Assembly: GCA_025618425.1 (NCBI GenBank)
Contig: CM046838.1
Span: 11,755,550 to 11,819,549, forward strand
Length of the DNA: 64,000 nucleotides
Direction: 5' to 3'
DNA from: Heliocidaris tuberculata
Lineage: Eukaryota; Echinodermata; Echinoidea; Camarodonta; Echinometridae
In this document: positions 23,180 to 33,968 of the stretch, one piece after another
Layout of the letters: each line of letters begins with the position of its first letter
Numbering within the stretch: the stretch's first letter is position 1
The notes under the pieces: model-generated
Seen by the model: the letters and a program-made list of their open reading frames with translations, nothing else
The model's database searches: none
What the model was told of the DNA's origin: nothing
Program-made: the position numbers and the translations under genes

Positions 23180-24395
23180 TGAACCTTTATTATCAATAAA
23201 TGCCACTATGAATCCCCGGGATCATGCCTGCTTTTTGACATAATCATCTGCCATAGGGTTAACACGTGAAAACATGGATTTTAAGAATGATTATAGTTCC
23301 TCTGGTATTTCCTTGAATTTCATGTAAATGTGGCTTACATGTAATTTGAGACTCTGAACAAGATTAATGATGGCTCAAAAAGTGGAAGGGACCCCACATA
23401 AATCCCCGGGAATATGCATGCTTTTGGCCTTCCAGCTCCCATAGGTTAACACGCAAAAACAGGGATTTTCGAATGATTATAATTCCCCCAGAATTAGATT
23501 AAAATTTTGAAAAATGTGACTTAAATAAAATTTAAAGCTCTGAAAATGTATGATTAAGTCTCAACTAGTCGAACAGACCCCGCATAAATCCCAGGGAATA
23601 TGCATGCTTTTGACCCCCAAAAAGTCTCGCTTGCCATAGGTTTACACGCGAAAACAAGGAATTTTAGGATGATTATAATTCCCATAGTTTTTATTTGAAA
23701 ATATAAAAACTGTTATTTACATGTAATTTGAGGCTTTGAACAAGCTTACTGAAGGCTCAAAAAATTGAAAAGACCCCACATAAATCCCGGGGAATATGCA
23801 TGCTTTTGACCAAAACAGTCTCGCCTGCCATAGGTTTACACGCGAAAACAAGGAATAGGATGATTATAATTCCCATAGTTTTTATTTGAAAATATAAAAA
23901 CTGTGATTTACATGAAATTTAAAGCTCTGAAAATGTATAATTAAGGCTCAATGAGTCTAGTAAACCCCCCATAAATCCCCGGGAATATGCATGCTTTTGG
24001 CCTTCCAGCTCCCATAGCTAGGTTAACACATGAAAAGAGGGATTTTGAAATGATTTTAATTCCCCTAGTATTTATTTGAAATTATGAAAAATGTAATTTA
24101 CATGAAATTTAAAGCTCTGAAAGTGTATAATTAAGGCTCAATGAGTCCAGTAAACCCCCCATAAATCCCCGGGAATATGCATGCTTTTGGCCTTCCAGCT
24201 CCCATAGGTTAACACATGAAAAGAGGGATTTTGAAATGACTTTAATTCCCCTAGTATTTATTTGAAATTATGAAAAATGTAATTTACATGAAATTTAAAG
24301 CTCTGAAAGTGTATAATTAAGGCTCGATGAGTCATTTAAACCCCGCACAAATCCCCGGGAATATGCATGCTTTTGACCAAAAAAAATAATTTGTC
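23180..24395. repeat. ~190-bp satellite, copy B, about 6-7 units
   Basis: The ATATGCATGCTTTT word lies at about 23413, 23599, 23796, 23988, 24178 and 24361. Conserved words are AATCCCCGGGAATATGCATG and GGTTAACACATGAAAAGAGG. The array ends after the CACGTGAAACCG sequence near 24400. Confidence 0.93.
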
Positions 24396-24399
24396 ATAT

Positions 24400-24967
24400 A
24401 ACACGTGAAACCGTTTGTTGTTATTGATGACGTAATGTGGGCGTGTAGTATCGATCACGTGAGATCACGACATCAAATGAGATCGTGCGCTAGCAGACGA
24501 CCATGTAGCAGACGTATGTCCGCCCGCCCAGGGGCCCAGCCTAGCCGGTATTAGAAGAAACTCTCACTAAATTCCAGTTCACTATTATATTTCTAATGTA
24601 CCAGAGGCAAAATTCAATGTATTAAATTCATAAATTCATATAATCAATGTTCTACCACCGAATTACGCTTAGCCAAAATGACTGATGTGAGATCATGCAA
24701 TCGTGAAATAGCTGAGCTGAATAGCGACCGACAAGGTGTCTAGCTCTAGCTATAGGCTATAGGTCTACCCCTCTGCGATCCCGATCGAGGTGGTGACGTT
24801 GCCGATAGAACTCTTTCAGTTTGCCAAAGGTGTTCTCCTCAAACTTCGCTCATCAAAGTTTTTTACTTGCTGATCGTCGTTTACTTTGGCTTCAGCGAAC
24901 GAGACCGACAATGTAGTGGGAGGGGGCTTCTGAACCCTATTATGGATATGAGTCTGACACACTGACA
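24400..24967. other. mixed single-copy-looking sequence
   Basis: No gene or repeat identified. It includes short dyads around ATCACGTGAGATCACG. Short open frames on the minus strand here are not convincing. Confidence 0.4.
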
Positions 24968-24975
24968 GTCCATGA

Positions 24976-25342
24976 CAGGGGCGAATGCAGGATGTATAGT
25001 AAAAAAAAAAAAAAAAAAGGGGGGGGGGGCACAAATGCAGGGCTGTCAACTTTTTGGAACTGCTGGAAGGGAGATTCGTATTTTTTTCTTCTCACCATTC
25101 CTCCAAAAGTTGCTCCGTGTGGGGGAGGGGAGAATTTTTTTCGCCAGTCCTCGAAAAGCTGCTCAGTTGGGGGGGGGGGGGGGGGGAGGGGTGAAAAGAA
25201 TTTTTTTCTTCTTCTCGCCGGCCCTCCAAAACAAAACAAAAACAAAAAAAGGGCCCGGGGACAATGATGTATGACTTTCTTTAAAAAGGGGGAGGGGGCA
25301 TGGGCCGGGATTGCGCCCCCCCCCCCTCTAAATCCGCCACTC
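24976..25342. mobile_element. hAT-like MITE
   Basis: Left end CAGGGGCGAATGCAGG, right end AAATCCGCCACTC, partly inverted copies. The flanks GTCCATGA (24968-24975) and GTCCATGC (25343-25350) agree at 7 of 8 bases. The interior is poly-A, poly-G and poly-C with GCACAAATGCAGG-CTGTCAA, also present in the MITE at 13889. Confidence 0.8.
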
Positions 25343-25535
25343 GTCCATGCCCGGACTGTCACGTCAGTCTTGCGGGGTGGGCTTTTTTACAAGTTTTCTC
25401 GGAGGGTTAATATACCAACATTGTTAGCCTCGTAGGCTCCCAAACTAATGGTGCTCGATCCGGTTTTATTTACATTTTAGACCAGAGTCCGTGTATACCT
25501 GTAGTTTGTAGTTCAAAAGAATGTAATTCCTATTC

Positions 25536-25694
25536 CAGGGGCGGATCCAGGATTTTGTAGAGGATAGGGCACAGAGCCGAAAAGTACACAATTAAAGAGG
25601 CAATTTTTTTTTTATTGTGTACTTAAGGTATGCCAGTTGGGTTCCAAAAAGGGGGCGCGGTCGATTCGCCCCCCCCCCCCTGGATCAGCGCCTG
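25536..25694. mobile_element. short hAT-like MITE
   Basis: Left end CAGGGGCGGATCCAGGA; right end CCCTGGATCAGCGCCTG is close to its inverted copy. CTATTC occurs on both sides, an imperfect target duplication. Length 159 bp. Confidence 0.75.
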
Positions 25695-26122
25695 CTATTC
25701 TGTCATGGATGTGAAGAATGGGATTGCATGGTGTTGGTGGTCGATCTCATTAAATTGAACCATTGAAGGAAAAAAAAAAAAAACAATAAGAGATCATTAT
25801 TTTGCCCTCATTTCTATTGGAGTCATTTTTATAGATCGGTTGTAAGAGAGAATAAGAGAATAAGAGATTATTAGAAAATGAAAGCCTGTGAGAGGGGGAA
25901 GGAAGGGAGAAAGAGAGAGAGAGAGACAAAGGGGGCTGGGGCAAAAGGAATGGGATATTTCTACAAAGACAGAATAGGACTGTCTGGTAATAAATAAATA
26001 TCATTAGCTGCTATTGTTGGTTACTAGTTAATTCAATTCAAAATAGCCCTATACTGTTTTCTTCGCCTGTCGTCTCAAACTGCTACAGCAGAATGTTACA
26101 AATAACTTACTGTAAGTTATTT
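25695..26122. other. A-run and GA-rich low-complexity sequence
   Basis: Contains a poly-A run near 25770 and a GAGAGAG tract near 25910-25926. No gene seen. Confidence 0.5.
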
Positions 26123-26372
26123 ATATTGGTGGAGTATCCAGAAATGCAGGGGAGGGGGGGGGGGCTCACACCTGACGAACAAAAAATCATCAGATGCTGT
26201 CTATTCTGAATTTTCAGACAAGCAAGGGAAAAAAGTCACATTTGTCATGTTCCTTCTGTGCGGGGGGGGGGGGGCACAATTCCTTTCATTCGATGTGTAA
26301 CTATAAGATATGTCAGATTTGGTTTTGGCTGGCACGTAGGGCACGTGCATTCCTGGATACGCCACCAATAAA
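26123..26372. mobile_element. TIR element, GGCGTATCCAGGAATGCA type
   Basis: The left end TATTGGTGGAGTATCCAGAA is inverted at the right end, which reads TTCCTGGATACGCCACCAAT. A second partial right end (TTGGATACGCCACTC) follows at 26384-26398, so two related elements may be nested or tandem. The interior carries TTTTCAGACAAGCAAGG and poly-G. Confidence 0.7.
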
Positions 26373-26399
26373 AAAAAAGAGAATCTTGGATACGCCACT

Positions 26400-27040
26400 C
26401 TTAATTAATCTTTGTATTTAAGGAATTGCTCGCACGCAATCTCATTTTAATAAAGCCTTTTCTGTCTTGACTTTTAACATAAGGCCATAGATTTACATTA
26501 TACGTCTATAATCCCTAAAATTTACATAAATCATGATATCAAATGAAATATTCTGATTTAGAAAAATAAAGATAGCATTTTATTTATTTATTTATTTTTT
26601 TTTTTTTTACTTTTCTCGACATTCCCGTCAGATATCGCAGTGTTTGCTCATATAGAGCTTAATATCAGGGAACATGTTTGGACCATCCCCCCCCCCATGA
26701 CATAAATATTAATAGAAATTTCACAGCAAATAACTTTAACAAAAATACAAACATCTCTCAGTCCTAGCTCCCCCTCCTAACTCTCTCCCTCTCCTCCATG
26801 GTGTTAGAGTATGTTGATTCCTATCTGTTTTGGGACATAAGTTTGTATTTGAAGGGACAATATCAAGATTATGCCCTTTACGGCTTTACCAAAAGCGATG
26901 TACAGAACAAGAAGAAAAAATAAAGGAAATAAAAAATACAAACATCTTGATAAAGACTATAATCTTCCCTCTCGGCCGATCGACATGTACCACAATATAT
27001 ACGCGTGCTTTATTTCGGGACTGAGCACTCTTCGTATTTA
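26400..27040. other. AT-rich sequence, no gene seen
   Basis: Contains a TTTATTTATTT low-complexity tract near 26580-26610 and a C-run near 26690. Nothing else is recognisable. Confidence 0.4.
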
Positions 27041-27044
27041 AACT

Positions 27045-27360
27045 CTTTGGTATAGGTCACTATGCTTGGCAAGTTTTGTGGACCTTACTGTTTAAACTTC
27101 AAAACGGCATATATTCCGCGAAATATTACACTTCGCATGGGCCGCGGAGCCGGGGGCTGGGGGGCTGCAGCCCCCCACTGTTTTGAGTAGACACGTTAAA
27201 AAAAATATCAGAAAAAAGGCTCCAAAAGTGTCATTAATGAGTGAAATCAGATCAGCCCCCCCCCCCCCCTCCCACTTTCCAAAACGTTCCGCAGTCCCTG
27301 CTTCGCATGAACAATAGCGCCAGTATCTCAGTATCTAGCTTCGCGTAACTCAAAAATTAA
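27045..27360. repeat. lone 230-bp satellite unit interrupted by an insertion
   Basis: GGTATAGGTCACTATGCTTG, then GCAAGTTTTGTGGACCTTAC and ATTACACTTCGCATG, match the satellite at 14.6 kb. A 161-bp insert splits the unit, after which CTTCGCATGAACAATAGCGC resumes it. Confidence 0.85.
27140..27300. mobile_element. 161-bp insertion in the satellite monomer
   Basis: CTTCGCATG is present on both sides (27131-27139 and 27301-27309). The ends GGCCGCGGAG and CCGCAGTCCCTG are loosely inverted. It contains GGGGGCTGCAGCCCCC, a perfect dyad. Best called a hAT-like MITE with an 8-9 bp target duplication. Confidence 0.75.
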
Positions 27361-27846
27361 ATGAAGTCCTGAATGAAAAAAAAGAAGAAAAAAAGTGCGG
27401 AGTCAGGCGCGCTGAAAGGGCTTTTTTTTTTTTTACAGAGGGCCCTCTCCTCAAACAGATAGCCTATAGGGGTCCCGCCCTCAAACGCTACTCTAGTATT
27501 GTAAGCAAGAAAATTTAGATTTTGCGTTTTGAAAATTTGCATTTCACGTCACTAGAAATCTATTAGTTATGTTTTTGCAAAGGGGGTGTGGGGGGGGGGG
27601 GGCAGCAAAACGATTTTGCTCCCCCTCCCCCCTTCGTTTATAAAGGGAAAAATTTCCCTATACGCTTTTAGCGCCACAGGTAGACAGGATTTGTACAATC
27701 GTGAGATACGTAGCGCCTTACTGCAACTGGCGTAGCCAGGCTTGTTGAACAAGGCGGCACAGGGGGGATGACACACAAAATCACAGGATCACATAGTCTA
27801 GTTACACCCCCCACTCACACACACACACACAACACACAACCACACA

Positions 27847-27882
<36 letters not shown>

Positions 27883-28594
27883 GATGTATCTTGACCTTTG
27901 CTTCGGGGGGAGGAGGGAGGGGCAAAGGCTTTCGAACCTATGGGGATATCCAGAAAAAAATCCTTTTGCAGGTCCATCTTTGCGTCGGAAGTGTTTTTTA
28001 CCTCTTTGCGTTTTGACTGAAAGTGTTTGGACAGGTTATTTCTTTATAATTCATGCATATAATCTATATTGATTTGTATATTTCAAGATATTTCAGATTT
28101 TATTTTTCATGCATACGAAGGCAGCGGAACGTCGGGTTCGGACAATGGAAGTGGGGAGGGGGGGGGCACCCTTTGTTACAAGAAAATTATGCACGTGCGA
28201 TGTGCCAATGACGCACCCTATATCCCCATATATTTGTGTGTCATTTGTCAAATTGAAATCAAATTCAAGGCACACCTCTGTCACTTTTGTGACTGATAAA
28301 TCCGCTAAAATTGACCCACACCACAGTCACAAAAAATTACAGTCACAAAAATGACGAACATTGTTAATTTTGTTCTGGGTCATGTTTAAAAAGTGTTTTA
28401 AAATTAATTTTGTTTGTCTGTTCTGCTGAAAATATATTTGCAATCAATACCCCTCATGTAGTGTATCGGACTTCAGATTTTGCTTTATTTTATTTTATAT
28501 CATTTTATTTCATTTTATTTTTTATTCCATTTTAATTTCTTTTATTTTATACGTGCACCGTATAGTGTAGTTATGTGTTATCTATAATAATTAA
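27361..28594. other. low-complexity and transposon debris
   Basis: Contains a G-run with a CAAAGGGGGTGTG element near 27580-27605, a GGCGTAGCCAGGC fragment near 27729, a (CA)n microsatellite at ~27815-27881 and TTTTATTT-rich sequence at 28490-28552. Short frames here do not look like genes. Confidence 0.5.
27815..27881. repeat. (CA)n microsatellite
   Basis: Nearly pure CACA run with short interruptions. Confidence 0.95.
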
Positions 28595-28940
28595 TACGCT
28601 AAGGCGACGCGGGAGGTCCCGCGCCCGCCCCGATTGACTTTGCACGCGCTGCAGGAGGGGGTCCGTTGGACCCTATAGAATTTTTTCCCGCTGCCCGCCG
28701 CGAGCCGCCTTCCGTCCTGACCGGTCGGCCTGGCCGTCCGCATGGTTGTCGCCCCCTTCGCGTTGCACGACGACGTCGCGTTGGCAGCAGGTGAGCGATC
28801 TCCTGAACGACCAAACCCCATTGGCCCGCGTGCTTTGCCTCGCCGTCGACCGAATCAGACGACGATTGCGCGTGCGTCCGGCGAACGGTACGTAGTGCAG
28901 ACTCTGTATCTCTCACCGGGGGAACCCACGTAAGAAAATA
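28595..28940. other. GC/CpG-rich block, possible CpG island or promoter
   Basis: This ~340-bp block is far richer in G+C and in CpG than its AT-rich surroundings. It contains CCCCATTGGCCCG (a CCAAT-box-like ATTGG) near 28815 and CGACGACGTCGCG near 28768. No convincing open frame is present. It could be a promoter feeding the exon-like repeats downstream, or an inserted element of other origin. Confidence 0.4.
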
Positions 28941-29159
28941 ATTATGCCATGGGTATGTTCAGTAGAGGTCCGTGGTATGTACGTAGGATTTGTGTCATAG
29001 TCCGCTTTGTGATTAGTATACCATGTAGGAGTAGCACCCACCAGACTGCGGTGCAATCTCAATGCAAGCTCAGTGCGACGCGACTTATACACACAACCCT
29101 ATACAAGGCAAACAATACAACAATACACTGCACAGCACTCAACATGAGATGACCGCGAA

Positions 29160-30180
29160 TTCCCGAGCGAACTCATACATTCTACAGATGAATTTGGACG
29201 TGAGTTATATTATTTAGAACTAAATAATGTTAGAAACTGTATTTATAGACTTTGTTTGTCTCTATAACATGTTCTCTGTATAGTTAACTGATGAAATTCT
29301 TCTCTTTTTAGCCGGACTCTGTCGCGGCGTCGTTGCACTCTGCTCTGAGCGGTACCAGCATGCACTGCAGCCTTGGCTGCTTGAAATAACTACGGGGAAG
29401 AAACCTGCAGTAAAAGCTGTTTATTTCGAGATTTTTAAGGTTAACTTTGGATGTGAGTGACGTTGTTGAGAAAAAAAAAATGTTTGAGTATAGTATTTGT
29501 GGGCTCTGTTTTTGCCTATTCGATCTGTATTTAGTTTAAAAATGATGACATTCTTCTTTACAACGCTGGTAATCTGTCACAGCAGCGCCCACAGTCTGAG
29601 GCTGAGCTGTAGTAAGGCTTGGCTGGTTGAACTCCCAGCGAAGAGTCTAGCAGTAAATACCTTACCGAGCGCTGCTTATTTCAAGATTAAAAAATATAAA
29701 AAAGATTGAAAATAGTATACTTACCATCTTTTAAAACTACAGTGAATTCATCCTACCGTATGTCAGAGCAGTGGCGTACCCAGGATTTTTTGAAGGGGGT
29801 GGTTTTTAATTCTCTGACAAGTAAAATTTTAAAAAAATGGTTATCAGTATTTTTTTTTTTTTTTTGGGGGGGGGGGGTCTTTTTACTCTAAAATTCTCTG
29901 TCAAGCAAAAAAAAAAAAAATGTTTCAGGAATTCTAAAGGAAGGAGTGTTTTAACTTCAAATAACACCAAAACGGGGGGGGGGGGGGGGTGTTTGAACAC
30001 CCAAAACGCCACCTTGGTACGCGCATGTTCAGAGTAGATTCTACAATACTTGAATTTTAAAACCCGCACTGCCGTAAATGCCTCACGACGTTTCTGATTT
30101 CAAAATTGGAAAAAGGTTAGGCCGAACACACCTGTACTCATTTTTTAATTCGATGGTAGATTCATCTTATTTGAGTATAT
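29160..30180. repeat. three diverged ~250-bp units with splice-like signals
   Basis: Unit 1 (~29190-29455), unit 2 (~29456-29768) and a partial unit 3 (~30026-30180, after an insertion) share GATGAMATTCTTCT, a GAGGCTGAGC/TGCTCTGAGC segment, GCAGTAAA and TTATTTCRAGAT. Unit 1 has GGACGTGAGTTA near 29200 and a pyrimidine tract ending CTTTTTAG|CC near 29312, like donor and acceptor sites. No long reading frame exists, so if transcribed it would be a non-coding RNA. Confidence 0.5.
29769..30025. mobile_element. hAT-like MITE in the exon-like repeats
   Basis: Left end CAGTGGCGTACCCAGG; right end CCTTGGTACGCGCA, inverted copies with mismatches. TGTCAGAG before and TGTTCAGAG after look like a decayed target duplication. 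The interior has TTCTCTGACAAGTAAAA and CTCTGTCAAGCAAAA with long homopolymers. Confidence 0.75.
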
Positions 30181-30369
30181 TCTACATCTACTTTGTTTCT
30201 TTTTAAAAAAAATCGTTCCATGAATATTATCCGTTTGAGGGGCAAACATTATGATAGGAGCGTTATTCCATTGAAGTCATGGGCGTAGATATAGCGGGCG
30301 GGAGGGGGGGGGGGGTATTTGAATGCATCATTCATCCCCCCCCCCCCCATTGTAGAAAAATAAACTCAC

Positions 30370-32085
30370 AGCATAGATAGCACTAGCAGGGGTGACGGAT
30401 GGGATGGGTGATGCGGGATTATGTGAATGCATCAATCATTTTTATTTTCATTGTATTTGGGACCTTTCTATGCCACTGGATGCAGGAGAGTGAGGGCAGG
30501 GGCATGATAGGGCCTGCCTTCACCATCCACCATGTCCAACGGCGGATCCAGGATTTTGTGAGGGAGGGGCCAGCGCCGGATCAATGATTTTGTGATGGCC
30601 GGGAGGGGGGCCAATATTCGGAAAATTCATACTTCTGTTTTTTGAATACTTTTCATGTGTATTGTAGGATGTGATCGTACGCATGTATTGCTCATACATG
30701 TAAGTGTCTGATTGAATTTGAGAATTATGATATGTGTAGGTGAATCTTCACTCGATTACTTATAGAAAATATATAACTACTACCAATTTCTAACTAAAAT
30801 TGTATTTCTTGCTATAGACTAAGTAATGAGCGACCTCTATGATGACAACAATATTCCATTCACAAAATATACATAACTAGGCCATAGTAATTAATTTTAC
30901 AACTATGTGAATGCATCATTCATTTTTTTTTTTTCCATTGTAGAAAAATAAACTCACAGCATAGATAGCACTAGCAGGGGTGACGGATTGGATGGGTGAT
31001 GCGGGATTATGTGAATGCATCAATCATTTTTATTTTCATTGTATTTGGGACCTTTCTATGCCACTGGATGCAGGAGAGTGAGGGCAGGGGCATGATAGGG
31101 CCTGCCTTCACCATCCACCATGTCCAACGGCGGATCCAGGATTTTGTGAGGGAGGGGCCAGCGCCGGATCAATGATTTTGTGATGGCCGGGAGGGGGGCC
31201 AATATTCGGAAAATTCATACTTCTGTTTTTTGAATACTTTTCATGTGTATTGTAGGATGTGATCGTACGCATGTATTGCTCATACATGTAAGTGTCTGAT
31301 TGAATTTGAGAATTATGATATGTGTAGGTGAATCTTCACTCGATTACTTATAGAAAATATATAACTACTACCAATTTCTAACTAAAATTGTATTTCTTGC
31401 TATAGACTAAGTAATGAGCGACCTCTATGATGACAACAATATTCCATTCACAAAATATACATAACTAGGCCATAGTAATTAATTTTACAACTATGTGAAT
31501 GCATCATTCATTTTTTTTTTTTTCCATTGTAGAAAAATAAACTCACAGTATAGATAGCACTAGCAGGGCTGTAGGATTGGATGGGTGATGCGGGATTATG
31601 TGAATGCATCAATCATTTTTATTTTCATTGTATTTGGGACCTTTCTATGCCACTGGCTGCAGAGAGTGAGGGCAGGGGCATGATAGGGCCTGCCTTCACC
31701 ATCCACCATGTCCAACGGCGGATCCAGGATTTTGTGAGGGAGGGGGCCAGCGCCGGATCAATGATTTTGTGATGGGAGGGCCCGGGGCCCAATATTGGGA
31801 AAATTCATAATTCTGTTTTTTGAATACTTCTCATGTGTATTGTAGGATGTGATTGAACGCATGTATTGCACTATTGCTCATACATGACTTGTAAGTGTCT
31901 GATTGAATTTGAGAATTATAATATGTGTAGGTGAATCTTCACTCGATTACTTATAGAAAATATATAACTACTACCAATTTCTTGCTATAGAATAAGTAAT
32001 GAGCTACCTCTATGATGACAATATTCCATACACAAAATATACGTAACTAGGCCATAGTAATTAATTTTACAACTATATTTAAGTT
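30370..32085. repeat. 588-bp tandem triplication
   Basis: TGTCCAACGGCGGATCCAGG occurs at about 30533, 31121 and 31709, exactly 588 bp apart each time. Units 1 and 2 are nearly identical; unit 3 is more diverged and lacks short stretches near its end. Each unit contains an embedded GGCGGATCCAGGATTTTGTG hAT-like fragment, so the transposon predates the amplification. No open protein. Confidence 0.93.
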
Positions 32086-32149
32086 CTAATAATAAAAACA
32101 ATAAGCTAAATGGAAACACTAACATCAAAAGAAACTCTTTTATCTTTAT

Positions 32150-32218
32150 TCCACTCTCTCTCTCTTTCTGTTGTTTATATTCTCAACATCCATTCCTCTC
32201 TCTTCCTATCTGTCTACC

Positions 32219-32262
<44 letters not shown>
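32150..32262. repeat. (CT)n microsatellite
   Basis: CTCTCT tracts near 32153-32165 and a long pure run at ~32224-32258. Confidence 0.93.
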
Positions 32263-32652
32263 TCCCCTTTATGTCATAATGATATCTAACATAAATTATG
32301 TACATTACATAACATTATATGTACAATATTTTTAACTGAGTATGTGGGTATGTGGGTAAGTAATTGTGACCATGAGTACGCACGTATTTTTTTGTAAATA
32401 TGTGTATGCATGTTTCTCTGAGTGAATGCCTGTGTGTATATAAACATGATTTTGTTTATAATAATATAAGGGTGTGCCATTTGAACAAAAGATTGACAGT
32501 TACGTGCATCCATCTAAACAAAAACAAAAAAACACCAATCCGCACGCGGTGCTTTCAGTCGACCATTTAAAACTTCCAAGATAGCACTTATAAGGTTTCA
32601 ATGAAAAGTCTCACATCCATAGACACTCTATTTTATCTTTCCATCTCTCTAA

Positions 32653-33147
32653 GACCCCGTTCTCACTCACTTTGAAAGTGGACTTTTGGAGCGGTCTATC
32701 TAAGACCCGTTCCTCAGGAACGGTTCTTAGGTGAGTGTGAACGGTCAAAGTGGTCCAGGAAGTGGTCTTCTGGACCGCTCCAGAAGACCACCTCGGGGAG
32801 GTGGTCTTGAGGAACGGGTCTTATTAAGAGCGGTATGGACCGCTCTAAACGTGCAATGTGAACGAAAGCGTACTTCAACCGGAAGTGAGCCAGTGACGTT
32901 CCGCGCACAAAACAAAGCAAAAGCAATTGATCGGGCAGCCGGCAGGCACGCTACGGTACATCAGTTTGTATTCCGCGCGAAAAATTTGACCCGCTGAACT
33001 GAGCTGCCATAGCAACAAGGCCACTTTGAATCGTGGAGCGGTTTGAGCGAGAAAAACTGCTCGGAGTGTGAACGCTAGCAAACCGTTCCTCAAGACCCGT
33101 TCCTCTGGAGGGTCTAACTACTTTCAAAAGTGAGTGAGAACGGGGTC
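32653..33147. mobile_element. Harbinger-like MITE (TAA target duplication)
   Basis: The ends are near-perfect inverted copies: the left reads GACCCCGTTCTCACTCACTT and the right reads AAGTGAGTGAGAACGGGGTC. TAA flanks both ends (32650-32652 and 33148-33150), the 3-bp target type of PIF/Harbinger. Internal inverted repeats (AAGACCCGTTCCTC, CTGGACCGCTCCAGAAGACC) add hairpin potential. No transposase. Confidence 0.85.
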
Positions 33148-33149
33148 TA

Positions 33150-33570
33150 ACTTCCTGTTAATTTTCCCACCTGTTATCTCTCCAACCCCTTTTCCAACCC
33201 ACCTCCTCCCCCCCCCCCCTCTCTCTCTCTGAAATCCTATTACAAATGAAATCCTATTACAAAATTTGTAACTATAAAAAAAAGAAAAAAGTGTCATGTT
33301 TGTTCAGTTATAAATGATGTCTGTGTATCGTCTTTGTAACGCACGAACTCACAACCATGTATTAAAAGTTTTATAAAACGGGTCTACAATCTTAGTGTTT
33401 TCTTACAATCTTAGTGTTTGATCCGGATTAGCCGTGCGTTAGTCCCCTCTCCGTGCGTTAGTACTTTTTTTTTGCACGGTCACGTGGTGTTATTTGACCA
33501 ATCAGGATGGCTACATTCTTGAACCCGTTTTATAACTTTGATTATCACTAGATTGAAACGATAACATGCA
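33150..33570. other. CT-rich and AT-rich sequence, no gene seen
   Basis: A C/T tract near 33205-33232 and repeated phrases (GAAATCCTATTACAAA, CAATCTTAGTGTTT, CCGTGCGTTAGT, each twice) but nothing identifiable. Confidence 0.5.
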
Positions 33571-33574
33571 GGTT

Positions 33575-33950
33575 TGGTACACTGTCGCTTGGTCTACCAC
33601 CACTTGGTCTAATTATCAGTTCGTCGAACTCCACGTGGTCTAACTTCATTTTGTCTACAACCAGTTTGTCTACTTACCATTTCGTCTAATTTCCATTTGG
33701 CCTAATAACCAATCTAATACCCAGTTTGGCTAACCCCATTTAGTCTAAAACCCATTTGGGCTAATTTTCACTTATGCTAATTTTCACTTCGCCTATTTCC
33801 AAATAGTCTAACAGTCATTTTGTCTACAAGCCACATAGTCTAATATCCATTTGGGCTACATCTACTTTGGCTAATACCATATGGTCTACCTATCATTTGG
33901 TCCAATTCCATTAAGTCTAATAACCAGTTGGGCTACTTATTTACATATAT
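33575..33950 (+). repeat. degenerate ~20-bp minisatellite, CATTTGGTCTAA type
   Basis: About 18 imperfect copies of a word near CCANTTGGTCTAATANC, with variants such as TTTGTCTAC, TTTGGGCTA and TTAGTCTAA. It is split from 37035-37170 by an inserted LINE. Confidence 0.9.
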
Positions 33951-33968
33951 ACCTCTCCACTAGAATCT

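Larger units (their letters stand above)
18417..24040. repeat. large duplicated block, right copy
   Basis: Begins immediately after the gap at the equivalent of 12759 and follows the left copy to the equivalent of 17916, then continues into further 190-bp satellite units. Differences seen are scattered substitutions and small indels plus one 479-bp insertion (18842-19320). Confidence 0.95.

Noticed and set aside
28599..28916. 105-codon Arg-rich minus-strand frame
   Set aside because: Explained by high GC content of the block; no domain or supporting signal.
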